A DNA stretch of 39,743 nt from an uncultured Methylotenera sp. (GCF_946479685.1 NZ_CAMLGS010000025.1:1-39743); one strand, 5' to 3'; positions 25,601-34,478 are shown, counted from the stretch's first letter. The notes: a model not told the origin generated them from the letters alone. Made by a program: numbers and translations.

Positions 25601-26599
25601 GAGTGTCGCGCCGAGCAGCGCCACCAGCGTTGGTTTGCCATAAGGTAATATACGGGACTCAAACGCCGGTGTGGTATGGAACAGCAGCGTCCATTGTGTG
25701 CCACCAACCTCTATGACACGTGATACCGCCTGTGTCAGAATCCTATGCTTTAAAAAACTGGTTTCCAGCGGCGGATGAGCAGATTGATATAGGAACGACT
25801 GTTCAGAGGCTTCGTTGCCCTGGTAAATGTGGATGCTGACATCTGGATCAATTTCGCCTTTGAATCCACTCATTAAATCATTCATGCGGAAGGGAACATC
25901 TACCCAGCCTATGATGGCATTACGTCTGGCTTCTAAACTGTCGAGCGCTGAGTTTCTTTTATAAATTGGCAGGTACATTACAAACGCATGCTGATTCTTC
26001 TGACCAGCGTCCTGACCTAGGGTCATGCGTGCAGAGATGCGTGCGTCGTTTGCATCTCTTGATTGCTCCAGTGCTTTTAATGCGGTAGGTAGGGTGAATA
26101 CATCCAAGCCAATTACTTTGGCATTAGGGGCATCTAAAGGCTCAATTAATGTGATAGGTGCGTAATGCTGCCGTTCTCCCGCAGGCTTGATTTGATAGCT
26201 GATCAAACCGCGGTTCTTTAAGTGGGTAATGTGCGCTTCTTTATTGAGATTATCAACAATTTCAACTAGGGCAACGCCGCGTACGCCGAATCTGTTGTCC
26301 AGGTTAAGAGACTTGATATAAGTGTGAAACTCATTAGGTTTGACCAGATCGGAGCCATCGATAAAACCTTTTACTCCGCGCATGATGACTAAAATTGAAC
26401 TGAAACGTGCCTGCAAATTGCTTACGGTGACGTCTGCTGAATCTTCTAAGGCGGAGTTTAGTTTATGTACGTTGTCATTTTGAGCGTTGGACCATAATTG
26501 GTGGGTAATCACGGCGCCAGTTAACAATATTGCGCCAGTAAATAGCCACAGGGTGCTTTTGTGTCGTATTAGGTTGGTTGGTTTATTGTTAATTTGCAT
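22610..26599 (-). CDS. CHASE-PAS-GAF-PAS-PAS-GGDEF-EAL c-di-GMP signalling protein
   Basis: A 1329-residue inner-membrane sensor. A helix at about 15-37, a periplasmic CHASE-type domain (about 60-290), a second helix (about 325-350), then PAS, GAF (about 480-640), two PAS/PAC modules (about 660-905), GGDEF and EAL. The cyclase site CRQGGDEF (near 983) is intact and is preceded by RPED at the five-residue spacing of the inhibitory I-site. The phosphodiesterase domain keeps EALIRW, NLSVVQF, ELELTEG, IDDFGTGYSS, KIDQSFV, AEGVET and QGYYFSKP, so both activities look possible. CHASE domains sense small periplasmic ligands; the ligand here is unknown. First gene of a minus-strand run, its promoter lies in the gap before norC. 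Confidence 0.92.
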   Translation of the reverse strand: MQINNKPTNLIRHKSTLWLFTGAILLTGAVITHQLWSNAQNDNVHKLNSALEDSADVTVSNLQARFSSILVIMRGVKGFIDGSDLVKPNEFHTYIKSLNLDNRFGVRGVALVEIVDNLNKEAHITHLKNRGLISYQIKPAGERQHYAPITLIEPLDAPNAKVIGLDVFTLPTALKALEQSRDANDARISARMTLGQDAGQKNQHAFVMYLPIYKRNSALDSLEARRNAIIGWVDVPFRMNDLMSGFKGEIDPDVSIHIYQGNEASEQSFLYQSAHPPLETSFLKHRILTQAVSRVIEVGGTQWTLLFHTTPAFESRILPYGKPTLVALLGATLTILAAFLAWFLLSSRQRAENRYQKLFDQAGDGILVLNHQHQLIAANVAAVNMLGYQRGALLSMRLPEVLISNIIEHPEFITNLMSDIPTKDEWQYRRGDGSQFTAEVNCRKLDKNYYFTIIRDLTERKLAENRIRHLTQLYQALSEVNQAIVRMGDDRELFSVVCRSSVNFGGMKMAWVGQLDPASEQILPVAVHGEGTDYIDGLVVSANAHIPEGQGPTGTALRSNQTIITNDFSTNPNTAPWQDKAQRFGWGSSACFPIQRDQKPFAVLNVYHESANAFDNEAIALLQEMASDIGFALDNFDREQKKQKLMSELDYAHKHINQIVNLSPAVIYTLKPNADGVFSSDFISENIYQITGYTKEEWLQHNFWINHVHPEDVNAVIASQNILFETGTLNHQYRFNHASGGYIWIEDQLTLTHDDNGQPIEIVGAWLDITERLFAEEKLRINAKVFESSHDGIVITDEHNKIISINNAFTKITGYEAKEAIGKNPRMLASGNLTESFYNGMWESVHTKGNWQGEVINHRKNGEVYTQWLSINTIKDADGKVTQHIGIITDISERKMAEERIQFLSNFDPLTHLPNKSLLNDRTKLALATAKRLKTAVTLMFIDLDRFKLVNESLGPTVGDHVVKELAERFVSFMRPEDTVCRQGGDEFILLLPNTDAEGAAHVAKKLLDIVAQPFNFNGQKIVLTASIGIAAYPQDGESFEQLAQSADAALYRAKYEGRNNFQFFARQMHEQAHDILLLESELRNAIEHQEFLLYYQPQYDSKTSKIVGLEALIRWQHPERGMISPARFIPIAEESGLINEIGDWVLRTAVKQIATWQEAGLQAVPVAVNLSVVQFQQDTLYGSVCQILRDTKVDPSMLELELTEGIAMEDSERTLNVLNQLNALGVRLSIDDFGTGYSSLSYLKKFKIDKLKIDQSFVRGLGSHPQDAAIITAIISMAKSLSFKTIAEGVETLEQLNFLIQHGCDEIQGYYFSKPIPSAEVTKLLANQ

Positions 26600-26844
26600 G
26601 TAAATGATTAACTGCCAATTAATTATTCTAGGGAAAGTTTACATCAAACCCTTGGGGTGTGATGTGTTTTTTTATTAGGGTACACTAACGACGCAGATAT
26701 CCATGTGTTACATTTTGTTGGGTTTAATACTGGTATCTGTGAGGTTTGTGCTGTAGGTTTTATTTAGAAGTTTGTTTCATGTGTAGTTTATCCAGGGGTT
26801 ATGTACGGAGTTGAGCAATACCTTTCTTGATCTGGATCCCATAA

Positions 26845-26858
26845 TTGACCCAAGTCAA
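26845..26858 (+). promoter_or_regulatory. FNR/DNR box upstream of norC
   Basis: TTGACCCAAGTCAA is a perfect TTGAC-N4-GTCAA palindrome, the form bound by FNR, DNR and NNR regulators. Its centre (26851.5) is 41.5 bases from a predicted start at 26893, which is class II activation spacing. Confidence 0.88.
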
Positions 26859-26880
26859 GGATGCTATGGTTTCAATACTG

Positions 26881-26886
26881 TACATT
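26881..26886 (+). promoter_or_regulatory. Predicted -10 element of the norC promoter
   Basis: TACATT sits where a -10 is expected if the FNR/DNR box is centred at -41.5. The transcript would begin near 26893, leaving a leader of about 27 bases before the norC start, with GGGGAGG as ribosome site at 26908-26914. Confidence 0.55.
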
Positions 26887-26919
26887 CTCAACGTCATTAA
26901 CATTAATGGGGAGGACGCA

Positions 26920-27345
26920 ATGGCAACAAGGTTTACTAAATCCATGGCGCGTAATATTTTTATGGGGGGATCGCTGTTTTTCTTCCTGCTGTTTTTAGCG
27001 CTAACGTTTGATACCAATCAAAAACTACCCAAACGTGATAACAGCCAAAATCTAACAGCTTCAGTGATTCATGGTAAGAAGTTGTGGGAGACCAATAACT
27101 GCATCGGCTGCCATACCTTGCTAGGCGAGGGCGCTTATTTTGCGCCAGAGCTGGGTAATGTGTACAAACGCCGCGGTCCTGATTTTATCAAGGCATGGAT
27201 TAAAGGGCAGCCTACTGGTGTGCCTGGTAGAAGACAAATGCCGCAGTTTAATTTCACGGATCAAGAGTTGGATGACCTGGTTGATTTCCTGAAATACAGT
27301 TCAGAAATTGACACCAATAACTGGCCACCCAATATTGAAGGTTAA
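26920..27345 (+). CDS. norC: Nitric oxide reductase subunit C (cytochrome c)
   Basis: Membrane-anchored monohaem cytochrome c that feeds electrons to NorB. One N-terminal helix (residues 13-30, uncleaved), then the haem site CIGCH at 61-65 in NNCIGCHTLLGEGAYFAPELGNV, which is characteristic of NorC, and RRQMPQFNF supplying the axial Met. Length 141 is normal. The ATG at 26920 is chosen because GGGGAGG precedes it; a longer frame back to 26845 would start inside the FNR box and upstream of the predicted transcript start, so it is rejected. norB follows 24 bases later. Confidence 0.96.
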   Translation: MATRFTKSMARNIFMGGSLFFFLLFLALTFDTNQKLPKRDNSQNLTASVIHGKKLWETNNCIGCHTLLGEGAYFAPELGNVYKRRGPDFIKAWIKGQPTGVPGRRQMPQFNFTDQELDDLVDFLKYSSEIDTNNWPPNIEG

Positions 27346-28743
<1,398 letters not shown>

Positions 28744-28778
28744 CCCTAGCTAGTTATCCCTGAGTCGTGATGTTTTAA

Positions 28779-28814
28779 AACTAAAGGAAGGAGTCAATAC
28801 TCCTTCTTTTAGTT
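28779..28814. terminator. Hairpin between norB and norE
   Basis: AACTAAAGGAAGGAGT (28779-28794), loop CAAT, and ACTCCTTCTTTTAGTT (28799-28814) form a 16-bp stem with one G-T pair. The run CTTCTTTT lies within the arm, not after it, so it could be a partial terminator or an mRNA stabiliser that raises norCB over norEFQD. Confidence 0.55.
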
Positions 28815-28873
28815 AACTGTTCTTTAGTGAGTAATTCTTTCGTTAGGCTGGTTATTACTCTGCGGAGTATGGC

Positions 28874-29488
28874 ATGAATACAAATACCGTTACAGCTAAC
28901 ACTGAAGTGTTCAGCGAGGCTGATAGCACGACAAGCGAAGATTTGCCCGGCGATTTTGCGATCTGGATATTTATACTCGCAGAGATGCTGGTGTTTGGTG
29001 TGCTGTTTATCGTTTACGCTTTTGCACGTGCGCATCAGCTGGATGTGTTTAATGCATCGCAGCTTACATTAAGCCGAGGCCTCGGCACCTTGAATACCGT
29101 GATTCTGATTTCCAGCAGTTATTTTGTGGTGCGCTCTGTTGCAGCCATTAAGGCCAACCATGCCAAACAGTCTGCGCGCTGGCTACTCGGGGCAATGGCA
29201 CTGGGCGCGATGTTTGTAGTGGTAAAGCTGTGGGAGTTCAAGCAAAAGTTTGATGCAGGCATCACACTGGAAACCAACGATTTTTATATGTACTACCTGA
29301 CGTTAACGTCATTTCACCTGATGCACGTGCTGATGGGCATGATTATTTTAGGCTGCGTCGTGTTTAAGTTAAACAAGGGCGCTTACACCGCTACCGAGCA
29401 TTTTGGCGTAGAGAGCGGCGCCTCGTTTTGGCATATGGTCGATTTGCTATGGATAGTGCTTTTTCCGCTGATTTATATCATCCACTAG
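28874..29488 (+). CDS. norE: NorE, cytochrome c oxidase subunit III-like protein
   Basis: 204 residues with about five membrane helices. The start DLPGDFAIWIFILAEMLVFGVLFIVYAFAR is a typical NorE/CoxIII N-terminus, and TLTSFHLMHVLMGMIILG and GASFWHMVDLLWIVLFPLIYI are the matching late helices. NorE is an accessory of cNor clusters; loss lowers NO reductase activity in other denitrifiers, but the mechanism is not settled. GGAG precedes the ATG. It lies between norB and the norF-like gene. Confidence 0.9.
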   Translation: MNTNTVTANTEVFSEADSTTSEDLPGDFAIWIFILAEMLVFGVLFIVYAFARAHQLDVFNASQLTLSRGLGTLNTVILISSSYFVVRSVAAIKANHAKQSARWLLGAMALGAMFVVVKLWEFKQKFDAGITLETNDFYMYYLTLTSFHLMHVLMGMIILGCVVFKLNKGAYTATEHFGVESGASFWHMVDLLWIVLFPLIYIIH

Positions 29489-29518
29489 TCATAACTAAAC
29501 TACTGTGAATCAAGCAAT

Positions 29519-29779
29519 ATGAATAAAGCAAACAACCATTTTTCTACATGCGTTTGGCTAGCTCTGGTTGCACTCACTATTGCAACTTACTGTATTGGCG
29601 AGGCAGTGGCTGCTGGCAAGGCCGTCATGCTGAGCGTACTGCTAATTGCCTTAATCAAAGGCCAGCTAATTGCCAATTATTTTATGGGTCTGCGCCATGT
29701 CAGCTGGCTGTGGCGCGGCATTATTCTGGGCTATTTTGTGGTGGTTGGCAGCATGGTGGCCATCGCGTATTTAATGTAG
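29519..29779 (+). CDS. norF: NorF-like small membrane protein (cytochrome oxidase subunit IV-like)
   Basis: 86 residues with three membrane helices. LIKGQLIANYFMGLRHVSWLWRGIILGY is the conserved centre of the prokaryotic cytochrome-oxidase subunit IV/NorF family, in which a Lys sits in a helix before a His. In denitrifiers NorE and NorF are encoded together, as here (30 bases apart). Function accessory to NorCB, mechanism unknown. Confidence 0.85.
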   Translation: MNKANNHFSTCVWLALVALTIATYCIGEAVAAGKAVMLSVLLIALIKGQLIANYFMGLRHVSWLWRGIILGYFVVVGSMVAIAYLM

Positions 29780-29847
29780 GGCTGTATTTGTTCAAGAGCT
29801 GCTATTTAACAGCGAGTGTTAAAGAAAATTTGTGATTGAAGGATATT

Positions 29848-30657
29848 ATGGAAACACAAACCGGCAATACCCCATTTTATGAAGCTAAGTTTTATGAACC
29901 TAGCGGTGATGAGTGCGAGCTGTTTGAGCGTGCCTGGAAGAACCGCCTGCCGTTGTTAATTAAAGGCCCAACTGGCTGTGGTAAAACGCGCTTTGTTTCG
30001 CATATGGCGGCGCGTTTAGGTTTGCCGTTATATACAGTGGCTTGTCATGATGATTTGACTGCGGCGGACTTGGTCGGGCGGCATTTGATTGGCGATGGTG
30101 AAACTATCTGGAATGATGGCCCGCTGACAAGGGCGGTGCGTGAGGGCGGTATTTGCTACTTGGATGAAGTAGTGGAGGTACGTAAAGATACGACGGTGGT
30201 GTTGCACCCGCTGGCGGATGATAGACGTATGCTGCCGATAGACCGCACTGGCGAGCTATTACAGGCACCGCCGTCATTTATGCTGGTGGTTTCTTATAAT
30301 CCTGGTTATCAAAACTTTTTAAAAGGCATGAAGCCTTCAACCAGGCAGCGCTTTGTATCGCTGACGTTTGATTTTCCAACCGCCGCACAAGAAGAGGCTG
30401 TGTTAGTGGGTGAAACCGGTATAGATAGTATGACCGCAAAACGGCTGGTGTCTATCGCAGGTGCGTTCAGAAGTTTGCGTGACCATGATCTGGAAGAGGT
30501 GGCCAGCACCCGCCTGCTGGTGTATGCCGCTACCCTGATTAAAGATGGTTATGACCCAGTGCGCGCTTGCCGAGCGGCATTGGTGGAAACCTTAACCGAT
30601 GACGCGGAAACTGCAGTTGCGTTGAGCGAGGTGGTAAGCGCCACCTTTGGCCGTTAA
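29848..30657 (+). CDS. norQ: NorQ, MoxR-type AAA+ ATPase
   Basis: CbbQ/NirQ/NorQ-type ATPase that, with NorD, is needed to mature cNor, probably by helping insert FeB. Walker A is LLIKGPTGCGKTRFV (about residues 33-47), Walker B-like GGICYLDEVVEVRKD near 105, sensor VVSYNPGYQNFLKGMKPSTRQRF near 150-172. Length 269 is typical. ATG at 29848 is chosen because AAGGA lies 5 bases before it; an in-frame TTG at 29836 lacks a ribosome site. The stop overlaps the norD start by one base (TAATG), so NorQ and NorD are translationally coupled. Confidence 0.94.
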   Translation: METQTGNTPFYEAKFYEPSGDECELFERAWKNRLPLLIKGPTGCGKTRFVSHMAARLGLPLYTVACHDDLTAADLVGRHLIGDGETIWNDGPLTRAVREGGICYLDEVVEVRKDTTVVLHPLADDRRMLPIDRTGELLQAPPSFMLVVSYNPGYQNFLKGMKPSTRQRFVSLTFDFPTAAQEEAVLVGETGIDSMTAKRLVSIAGAFRSLRDHDLEEVASTRLLVYAATLIKDGYDPVRACRAALVETLTDDAETAVALSEVVSATFGR

Positions 30658-32486
30658 TGGAAGAATACGTAGGAGAACTGTGGGATCGTCTGATTACCGG
30701 GGCGGCGGAGAATCGTCACGCTGCCGCTACCGTAAAGCTGGATGATATCGCTAAATCTGCTGCTATCTTTTTCAGGGCGCTAGGCGGTGACCCTGGGTTG
30801 GGTATTTCTGCTGCACCGGCTGTTCGGCATGGTGCGCGCAGGCGTTTGTTGCAACGCATTGCCGGCAGCGGCGAGAAAGTAGAGCTATGCTGGCGTGATG
30901 GTGAAGTGCTCAGGCTGCCATCACAGATAGACCTGTTTGCCGAGTATGCACTCAATCGCGACCTGTATTTCTGGCTGGTGGCTCTGGCTGCTGTCGAAAC
31001 CAATAACCATCGGTCTTGGATAGTTAGAAATCAGCAGGCAACACTAGCCACCTTGCAGCGTTTTCCGGGCTTGCATAGCCGCTATACTAAATTAGTGGAT
31101 GCTTTACTCGCCATTCGTATCCCGCCACATAAGTTGCCAGCAGACGAAGCAGCGCAGGAGCAAGCCATTCGGCAGGCGTTGCAGCAACCCGGCACAGTGG
31201 GTGATATTACACTGGCCAATCGTCCGTTTCAGCCAGTGCCGCTGTGGCCGCATCCTAACCCGCCTGTCAGCAGCACTTCGGTTGCTGCAGGTGATACTGC
31301 CTCTGAGCCAAGCGCTAATAACACGCAGAAAAAAAACCGTCGTAAGCACCTGGCACAACGTAGCGATGTAAAGGAAGACAAAAACGGTTTCCTGATGATG
31401 TTTCGCGCCGAGAGTTTGTTTTCATGGTCTGAATTTGTGAAGGTAAATCGTCCGCAGGATGAAGAGGATGATGCAGAAGCAGCACAGAACGCAGCCGAAG
31501 ATATGGATAGCCTGACCATTGTCCGTGATGGCAAAACCAGCGCAGCGAACGTGCGCTTTGATCTTGATTTGCCAGCGAGTGCCGCAGATGACACGCCGCT
31601 GGGTGAGGGTGTGCTGCTGCCAGAGTGGAACTGGAAAAGACAAGAGTTGCAGCCGGATTACTGTAGCTTGCAGCAGTTAATTGCCAGCGAAACTAAGCCG
31701 TGTGAGCTGCCACCTGCATTAAAAAATACAGCACAGCGTTTGCGCAGGCAATTTCAGGCGTTAACACCGACTAGGCATTGGCTCAAGGGGCAGCAGGATG
31801 GTGAGGAGTTGGATCTGGATGCATGGGTGCAGCTATCATCTGAAAGAAATAGCACGATGCCCACTTCGGAGCATGGGTTATATCGCACGCAGGTGAATCA
31901 GGAGCGTGATTTAGCGTGTCTGCTACTGGCGGATTTGTCTCTTTCTACCGATGCTTATGTGTCTAACCATGCGCGGGTGGTTGATGTGATACGCGATAGT
32001 TTGCTATTGTTTTCAGAGGCGTTGACCGCCACTGGCGATAGCTTTGCGCTGTATGGATTTTCTTCCCTCAAGCGCAGCCATGTGCGCTTTCATTACATTA
32101 AAGGGTTTGACGAGAAATACAGCGGCTTGGTGCGCGGCCGTATCACGGCTATTAAACCCGGCTATTACACCCGCATGGGCGCTGCCATCAGGCAGGCCAG
32201 TAGCCTGCTGGTACAGCAGAAAAAACGGCAACGTTTGCTATTGATACTCACCGACGGCAAGCCCAATGATTTAGATCAGTATGAAGGGCGCTATGGGATT
32301 GAAGATACGCGTATGGCGCTGATAGAAGCGCGTAAGCTAGGGTTACGGCCATTCTGCGTCACTATTGATACCGAGGCCAGTGACTATCTGCCGCATTTGT
32401 TTGGTGCTGGTGGTTATGTGGTGATTCGCAACCCTGAAGACCTGCCTAAAGAGCTGCCACTGCTGTACGCGCAAATGACACGTTAA
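30657..32486 (+). CDS. norD: NorD, VWA-domain nitric oxide reductase maturation protein
   Basis: 609 residues. The C-terminal 200 residues are a von Willebrand factor A domain with a complete MIDAS start, LLADLSLSTDAYV (D-x-S-x-S), a later Thr in RITAIKPGYYTRMG, and LLILTDGKPND. The middle has a low-complexity acidic stretch (EEDDAEAAQNAAEDMD), usual in NorD. It works with NorQ, the ATPase, to activate NorCB. Starts at the norQ stop. Its end lies 12 bases from the stop of the converging Crp/Fnr gene, with no obvious terminator between them. Confidence 0.94.
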   Translation: MEEYVGELWDRLITGAAENRHAAATVKLDDIAKSAAIFFRALGGDPGLGISAAPAVRHGARRRLLQRIAGSGEKVELCWRDGEVLRLPSQIDLFAEYALNRDLYFWLVALAAVETNNHRSWIVRNQQATLATLQRFPGLHSRYTKLVDALLAIRIPPHKLPADEAAQEQAIRQALQQPGTVGDITLANRPFQPVPLWPHPNPPVSSTSVAAGDTASEPSANNTQKKNRRKHLAQRSDVKEDKNGFLMMFRAESLFSWSEFVKVNRPQDEEDDAEAAQNAAEDMDSLTIVRDGKTSAANVRFDLDLPASAADDTPLGEGVLLPEWNWKRQELQPDYCSLQQLIASETKPCELPPALKNTAQRLRRQFQALTPTRHWLKGQQDGEELDLDAWVQLSSERNSTMPTSEHGLYRTQVNQERDLACLLLADLSLSTDAYVSNHARVVDVIRDSLLLFSEALTATGDSFALYGFSSLKRSHVRFHYIKGFDEKYSGLVRGRITAIKPGYYTRMGAAIRQASSLLVQQKKRQRLLLILTDGKPNDLDQYEGRYGIEDTRMALIEARKLGLRPFCVTIDTEASDYLPHLFGAGGYVVIRNPEDLPKELPLLYAQMTR

Positions 32487-32498
32487 TTGTCTATATCG

Positions 32499-33182
32499 CT
32501 ATACGCTCAAATCATAGCTGCGCAGCTTTTTTACATCCGTAATCATCACGTCTTTACCATTAACCTCAATCAAGCCTTGTTGCTGCAACTTTGCCATCGT
32601 GCGTGATAGGGTTTCTGGCGTGAGGTTGAGCAGGGATGCAATGGTGGTCTTGCTCGCTGGCAGCCTGACATTGCTGGCATCAGAAGCATCTGCACTAATC
32701 TGTAGTAAGTAGCCGATAAATCGCTGGGTGCATGACTGCAGTGATAACATTTCAATATCTTGTACCAGCTGGTGCATACGCACCGAGAGCCCAGCCAGCA
32801 TTTTGCGCGCAAACATAGTGTCGTTATCCAGCATAGAAAATATCAGGCTTTTAGGGACTAGTAATACTTGGGAGTCCAGCGTGGCTTGTGCATATACCGG
32901 GAATTGACGCTCCAGAAATAAAATAGCCTCGCCAAAGCTGTCACCCGGAGAAACGATGCTGATAATCTTTTCACTGCCTTGCGGGGAGGTAACGCCTAGC
33001 TTGAGTTGGCCTTTTAATAGAATATAAAGGCCGAGAGCCGCTTCACCGCGGTTAAAAACGGAAGTGCCTCTAGGGTAGTCAATCAGTTGGGAAGACTCGG
33101 CGATGTTGCTGATTTGCTCAGCGCTGAGCTCTTTGAACATAAAAAACGCTGACAAAGTTTGGGAAATAAAAAGCTTATTCAT
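32499..33182 (-). CDS. dnr: Crp/Fnr-family regulator, DNR/NNR-like
   Basis: 227 residues: a cupin-like sensor domain (1-125), long dimer helix, and a winged HTH. Recognition helix TPETLSRTMAKLQQQGLI has the E-x-x-S-R pattern that in FNR and DNR reads TTGA half-sites, which matches the perfect boxes before norC and nirK. The N-terminal Cys cluster of FNR is absent and only one Cys (LQSCTQRF) is present, so it is not an oxygen-sensing FNR; a haem-based NO sensor like DNR is plausible. It is the last gene of the nirK run and converges on norD. The symbol is given by inference, not by proven orthology. AAGG lies before the ATG. Confidence 0.82.
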   Translation of the reverse strand: MNKLFISQTLSAFFMFKELSAEQISNIAESSQLIDYPRGTSVFNRGEAALGLYILLKGQLKLGVTSPQGSEKIISIVSPGDSFGEAILFLERQFPVYAQATLDSQVLLVPKSLIFSMLDNDTMFARKMLAGLSVRMHQLVQDIEMLSLQSCTQRFIGYLLQISADASDASNVRLPASKTTIASLLNLTPETLSRTMAKLQQQGLIEVNGKDVMITDVKKLRSYDLSV

Positions 33183-33204
33183 CTGCGAGCCTTGTTAACT
33201 GTTA

Positions 33205-33281
33205 ATTTGGTTTAGCTGTCCATTTGGTTTAGTTGGCCATCTGGTTTAGTTGGCCATCTGGTTAGGCTGTCCATTTTGTTA
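33205..33281. repeat. 17-bp tandem repeat in the control region of the DNR-like gene
   Basis: Four contiguous 17-base units start at 33205, 33222, 33239 and 33256: ATTTGGTTTAGCTGTCC, ATTTGGTTTAGTTGGCC, ATCTGGTTTAGTTGGCC and ATCTGGTTAGGCTGTCC, followed by a decayed fifth (ATTTTGTTA). They begin 22 bases upstream of the start codon, so they lie in the leader or promoter. Confidence 0.92.
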
Positions 33282-33321
33282 AATGGTGGGCTTGGATTAT
33301 GCAGTTATTTTGCAGATACGC

Positions 33322-34437
33322 CTACTTTTTATTACGCAGTGCGTTAGTGGCTAATATGAGTATGAAGAGGAGGATGGCTATTACATGCATTAGACCGCCA
33401 GCTTTGCGTAGGTTGGCTAAGTATAGACAGTCAGATAGGTATAGACAGTCAGATGAGCATGAAAAGTCACCAACTACCCGTGCCAGCAATGAAGCATGCA
33501 ATAGCGCCAATGGCAGATAGAAGCTGGCGTGGTAGGGGACTTTTATTTTAGTGATGGCAGGAACGATAATCGGCGCATGGCCGAATATCATAGAAAATAC
33601 AAAGCCGATAAAAATACTGTGGCTAAATGCATCGTAGCTAGAGCCCATAGTTAGCTGCGGGAAAATCAAGCCGATAATGCCCGCAGTGAGCAGCCATGCG
33701 TAGCCGCTGGTTAGCGCGATTGCAATGTAGCGCGTTAGCCCTTGTTGGCGTATGGTATGGCGCACAATGTCATTACGCATCAGCCATAACGTCAGCATGA
33801 TCAATGCAACAGACAGTAATTGAAAGTTAGGCCATGCATTGCTTGAGGCGCTTATTGCCCCTGCAAAAAAAAGTACTAGCGCCAATACAAAAAGTAACTT
33901 GCTGCCTTGGCTAGGGCGCAGAAATCTAGATAGCTCCAGACGCTCGCCGACGATAGTGATAATCAAGAAGCCCATCCACCAAGGCATAATGCGGCTTAGA
34001 CTAACTCCAGCCAGCCATAGCGCGCAGCCTATACACCAGCACAGGGCAGCCAGCAGCAATGTAAAAGTAAAGAGCTCGCGCTGCTTTAACAGTATTTTGA
34101 GAGAGACCAGGCTAAGTAGCGCACTGGCGATGAATATCAATACGATTGCGATAGTGGAGTCTGCATTTGCAGTGATTAACGCTACGCCAATAGCAGAGGT
34201 TAGTGGTGCCAGGTAAGCCCAGCGCTCACCAATAGCGACGGCGCGCTCCAGACATATGACCGTACCCAAAAAGCCGCACACCATGAGAGGTGCATGCAGT
34301 GCTAAATGTGTAGTGGATGATATCGGTAAGCCCCAGCCTAAGCGGATTAAGCCGATATACATGCCACATAACAGGCTGATGAAGCCTATTACTAGCATAG
34401 GGATACGGTAGCGCACGGCTAGATTAGTTTGCATCAT
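33322..34437 (-). CDS. NnrS-like polytopic membrane protein
   Basis: About 371 residues, roughly eleven to twelve hydrophobic helices. Histidines fall inside or at the edge of helices (THLALHAPLMVCGFLG, YDAFSHSIFIGFVFSMIFGHAPIIVPAI, ALLHASLLARVVGD), resembling NnrS, a haem- and copper-containing membrane protein tied to NO metabolism, but the overall similarity by eye is partial. The start is set at the double ATG near 34437; a longer frame to 34545 would overlap the gene upstream by 67 bases and adds a non-hydrophobic, unlikely N-terminus. An 18-base tandem duplication near the 3' end repeats SDCLYL. Its place between the nirK set and the DNR-like regulator supports a denitrification role. 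Confidence 0.6.
   Translation of the reverse strand: MMQTNLAVRYRIPMLVIGFISLLCGMYIGLIRLGWGLPISSTTHLALHAPLMVCGFLGTVICLERAVAIGERWAYLAPLTSAIGVALITANADSTIAIVLIFIASALLSLVSLKILLKQRELFTFTLLLAALCWCIGCALWLAGVSLSRIMPWWMGFLIITIVGERLELSRFLRPSQGSKLLFVLALVLFFAGAISASSNAWPNFQLLSVALIMLTLWLMRNDIVRHTIRQQGLTRYIAIALTSGYAWLLTAGIIGLIFPQLTMGSSYDAFSHSIFIGFVFSMIFGHAPIIVPAITKIKVPYHASFYLPLALLHASLLARVVGDFSCSSDCLYLSDCLYLANLRKAGGLMHVIAILLFILILATNALRNKK
33422..33457. repeat. 18-bp in-frame tandem duplication inside the NnrS-like gene
   Basis: TATAGACAGTCAGATAGG (33422-33439) is followed by TATAGACAGTCAGATGAG (33440-33457). The unit is six codons and gives the repeated peptide SDCLYL-SDCLYL in the last periplasmic or cytoplasmic loop, without breaking the frame. 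Confidence 0.9.
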
Positions 34438-34478
34438 GTGATTTAACAGTTGGTTTACTGTTTCTGTGGCTAGGCAGT

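Larger units (their letters stand above)
26600..26919. other. Divergent control region between the GGDEF-EAL gene and norC
   Basis: 320 bases without a gene. The right end holds the norC control elements listed separately; a weaker half-matching FNR-like word, TTGATCTGGATCCC (26828-26841), lies just upstream of the perfect box. The left end must hold the promoter of the minus-strand signalling gene, but no strong match is seen. The middle (26640-26820) shows no RNA gene or coding frame. Confidence 0.5.

Noticed and set aside
26845..26919. Longer norC start at 26845
   Set aside because: That TTG lies inside the FNR box and upstream of the predicted transcript start; GGGGAGG before the ATG at 26920 is a far better start.
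32499..33182. Oxygen-sensing FNR
   Set aside because: The N-terminal cysteine cluster is missing; only one Cys is found.
33205..33281. CRISPR-like array
   Set aside because: The units are contiguous without spacers, so it is a simple tandem repeat; no cas gene is in the window.
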